NCBI GenBank assembly: GCA_019894765.1
Contig: JAGXNT010000096.1
Location: 1 to 5,828 of the forward strand
DNA length: 5,828 nucleotides
Direction: 5' to 3'
Origin: Candidatus Heimdallarchaeota archaeon
GTDB lineage: Archaea; Asgardarchaeota; Heimdallarchaeia; JABLTI01
Below are positions 4,660 to 5,828 of the stretch, piece after piece. Below the pieces are notes generated by a model that worked only from the letters and a program-made list of their open reading frames with translations, made no database searches and was not told where the DNA came from. Each line of letters begins with the position of its first letter. Within the stretch, counting starts at the first letter, position 1. Both the position numbers and the translations under genes were made by a program.

Positions 4660-5684
4660 AATAAATCGGATTTACTCATTTCATAAATAGGAATACTAAC
4701 AAAAGGTACATGTTTGAGAAGATTATTGATTCGAAGCATATGTTCATTACTCCCAGCATTACCTGTTTGCCATTTAACTGCTTTTGTTTCTAAGAGTAGT
4801 TTTTCTAGCATTTGATACTTGAGAGCTAAACCAAGCCCGTTACCACGATGAGCTCTTACAACTCCGGTATCTTGTTGATGGGCAATTTCTGAGTGGTATT
4901 CATTAATATAGGAAACAGTCATACCTACTTGTTCATTTGTTTCCTTGTGGATTGCCACAAAAGTCATGATATGATTACCACTTAGTACCTGACGTTGAAT
5001 CATTTCTTGATATCTATCTACATCAAGGACTTCATCTTCATAGGTTAATTTTTCCAATGGCATATCGTTCCATATTTCTTGGGCCATTTCTACATATTTA
5101 ACGAAATCAAGATGGAAAACATGATTCATATTATCAAAATAGATTATTTCATATCCCTTTTCTAATGCTTGTAACTTTAATTTTCTAGCCTCTATCTTTA
5201 CTTCTTCAAGATCAAATTTAGTTAAATCGGAGTGACTAAGAACTTCTGTATAATTTTTCTTCATCTTTAATGATTCAGCAAATACTTCTCCATCAGTTTC
5301 AGTGAATACTTCAGTAACAAGACCTGTAACTTGTGCTGGACTTCTATTAATTAATTCTTTTAATGTTCTTTTCCCAAGACCTTTTCTTCGTTCGCTTTTA
5401 GCTATGTGGACCCAAAAGTACCCTTTATCCAAATTATCATATTTTATGTTCCAGGAACAATACCCATACCCTAGTACTTTATCTTCTTGATTAATTACTA
5501 AAACATATATCCTCTTTTTATCCGATGATTCACCAAGAGTCCACATTTTTCTATAATACTCAACTTTTGGTGGATCATTTTTCAAAATCTCTTTGTAATT
5601 AACCAGCATTAGGGCAAAGAGTTGATCGAGATATTTTGCTGGAATTTCTTCTTTTGCTCCAGCTATAAACTTTATTTGGTTCAT
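4647..5684 (-). CDS. Tandem GNAT-family N-acetyltransferase
   Basis: A 345-residue cytoplasmic protein with two GNAT domains in series. The first (about 1-160) has the acetyl-CoA pyrophosphate loop R99-R-K-G-L-G104 after the beta strand YFWVHIAKS. The second (about 180-345) has R280-G-N-G-L-G-L-A287 after TGVVRAH, then the strand KWQTGNAGSNEHMLRINNLL (304-323), whose N-x-x-x-N-x-x-M pattern is typical of this branch. Both loops look intact, so either domain could bind acetyl-CoA. The double-domain architecture and size recall mycothiol synthase (MshD) and antibiotic or amine acetyltransferases of actinobacteria, but the substrate cannot be told. The ATG at 5684 is preceded by GGAAGGGAAG on the minus strand, supporting the start. 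It is divergent from a possible gene at the right edge and convergent with the surface-protein gene, so it is transcribed alone. Confidence 0.88.
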   Translation of the reverse strand: MNQIKFIAGAKEEIPAKYLDQLFALMLVNYKEILKNDPPKVEYYRKMWTLGESSDKKRIYVLVINQEDKVLGYGYCSWNIKYDNLDKGYFWVHIAKSERRKGLGKRTLKELINRSPAQVTGLVTEVFTETDGEVFAESLKMKKNYTEVLSHSDLTKFDLEEVKIEARKLKLQALEKGYEIIYFDNMNHVFHLDFVKYVEMAQEIWNDMPLEKLTYEDEVLDVDRYQEMIQRQVLSGNHIMTFVAIHKETNEQVGMTVSYINEYHSEIAHQQDTGVVRAHRGNGLGLALKYQMLEKLLLETKAVKWQTGNAGSNEHMLRINNLLKHVPFVSIPIYEMSKSDLLKKL

Positions 5685-5792
5685 TATCTTCCCTTCCAGA
5701 GCGCTTAGTTACTCTTTATTTGTTCATCGGTTAATCTGGATTAGCTGCTGAAAAATTTTAAAGGAAGAGAACTAATAGATGGTTGATGAATA
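5685..5792. promoter_or_regulatory. Divergent intergenic region, probable promoters on both strands
   Basis: Minus strand: GGAAGGGAAG (5697-5688) is the ribosome site of the GNAT gene. A clear TATA box is not visible; CAAATAAAG (5722-5714) is one weak candidate. Plus strand: TTTTAAAGG (5756-5764) could be a TATA element for a transcript starting near 5783. A short 5-2-5 inverted repeat, TAATC-TG-GATTA (5732-5743), lies midway and could be an operator, though it is short. Confidence 0.3.
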
Positions 5793-5828
5793 ATGTTCAA
5801 ACAAATTCTGCAAACTCATAGTTTTGAA
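5793..5828 (+). CDS. Possible start of an unidentified gene (runs off right edge)
   Basis: ATG at 5793 opens 12 codons (MFKQILQTHSFE) without a stop to the window end. Nearby ATGs at 5779 and 5786 reach stops within 4 and 11 codons. The start lies in a context almost identical to that of the PerR-like gene (TAGATGG then ATGAATAATG) and about 30 bases after a TATA-like TTTTAAA, which is the main reason to list it. Too short to assign a family; it may be a chance opening. Confidence 0.35.
   Translation, partial: MFKQILQTHSFE

Noticed and set aside
5302..5490. Plus-strand 62-codon frame opposite the GNAT gene
   Set aside because: It is antisense to the first GNAT acetyl-CoA loop region and has no independent support.

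Overview
The window is a strongly AT-rich stretch of about 5.8 kb that reads as archaeal. TATA/BRE-like elements sit about 25-45 bases upstream of several starts. GTG and TTG starts are used, T-tract terminators are present, and one gene encodes an N-terminally anchored surface protein with many N-glycosylation sequons. The overall style (an archaeal cell-surface protein beside PerR/catalase, DinB-like and tandem GNAT proteins) would fit an Asgard archaeon, perhaps of the Heimdallarchaeia type, but no marker gene is present and this assignment is an inference.

Left part (1-1740): a divergent peroxide-response module. On the minus strand the first 22 codons of a haem catalase run off the left edge. 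On the plus strand lies a Fur-superfamily repressor whose metal ligands line up with Bacillus subtilis PerR, except that His93 is Asn. Between them is a perfect 7-1-7 inverted repeat of PerR/Fur-box geometry, which overlaps the probable catalase TATA element. The repressor gene is followed after 45 bases by an aldo-keto reductase gene with a TTG start, and a 7-bp hairpin with a T tract closes this unit.

Middle part (1740-3430): three small genes on the plus strand, DinB-like, SnoaL/NTF2-like and DinB-like. The first two touch or overlap and the third follows after 53 bases. They look like one small enzyme operon whose substrate cannot be read from the sequence.

Right part (3430-5828): a membrane-anchored extracellular protein has a beta-sandwich domain followed by a concanavalin-like, thrombospondin-C-like domain. 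It converges on a minus-strand tandem GNAT acetyltransferase, with a symmetric A/T palindrome that probably terminates both. Upstream of the GNAT gene a new plus-strand reading frame may begin 36 bases before the right edge, with a start context nearly identical to that of the PerR-like gene.

The best-supported biology is peroxide defence: catalase, its probable repressor and a linked NAD(P)H-dependent reductase. A link between this module and the DinB/SnoaL/GNAT genes is speculative. I see no mobile element, CRISPR array, tRNA or rRNA.
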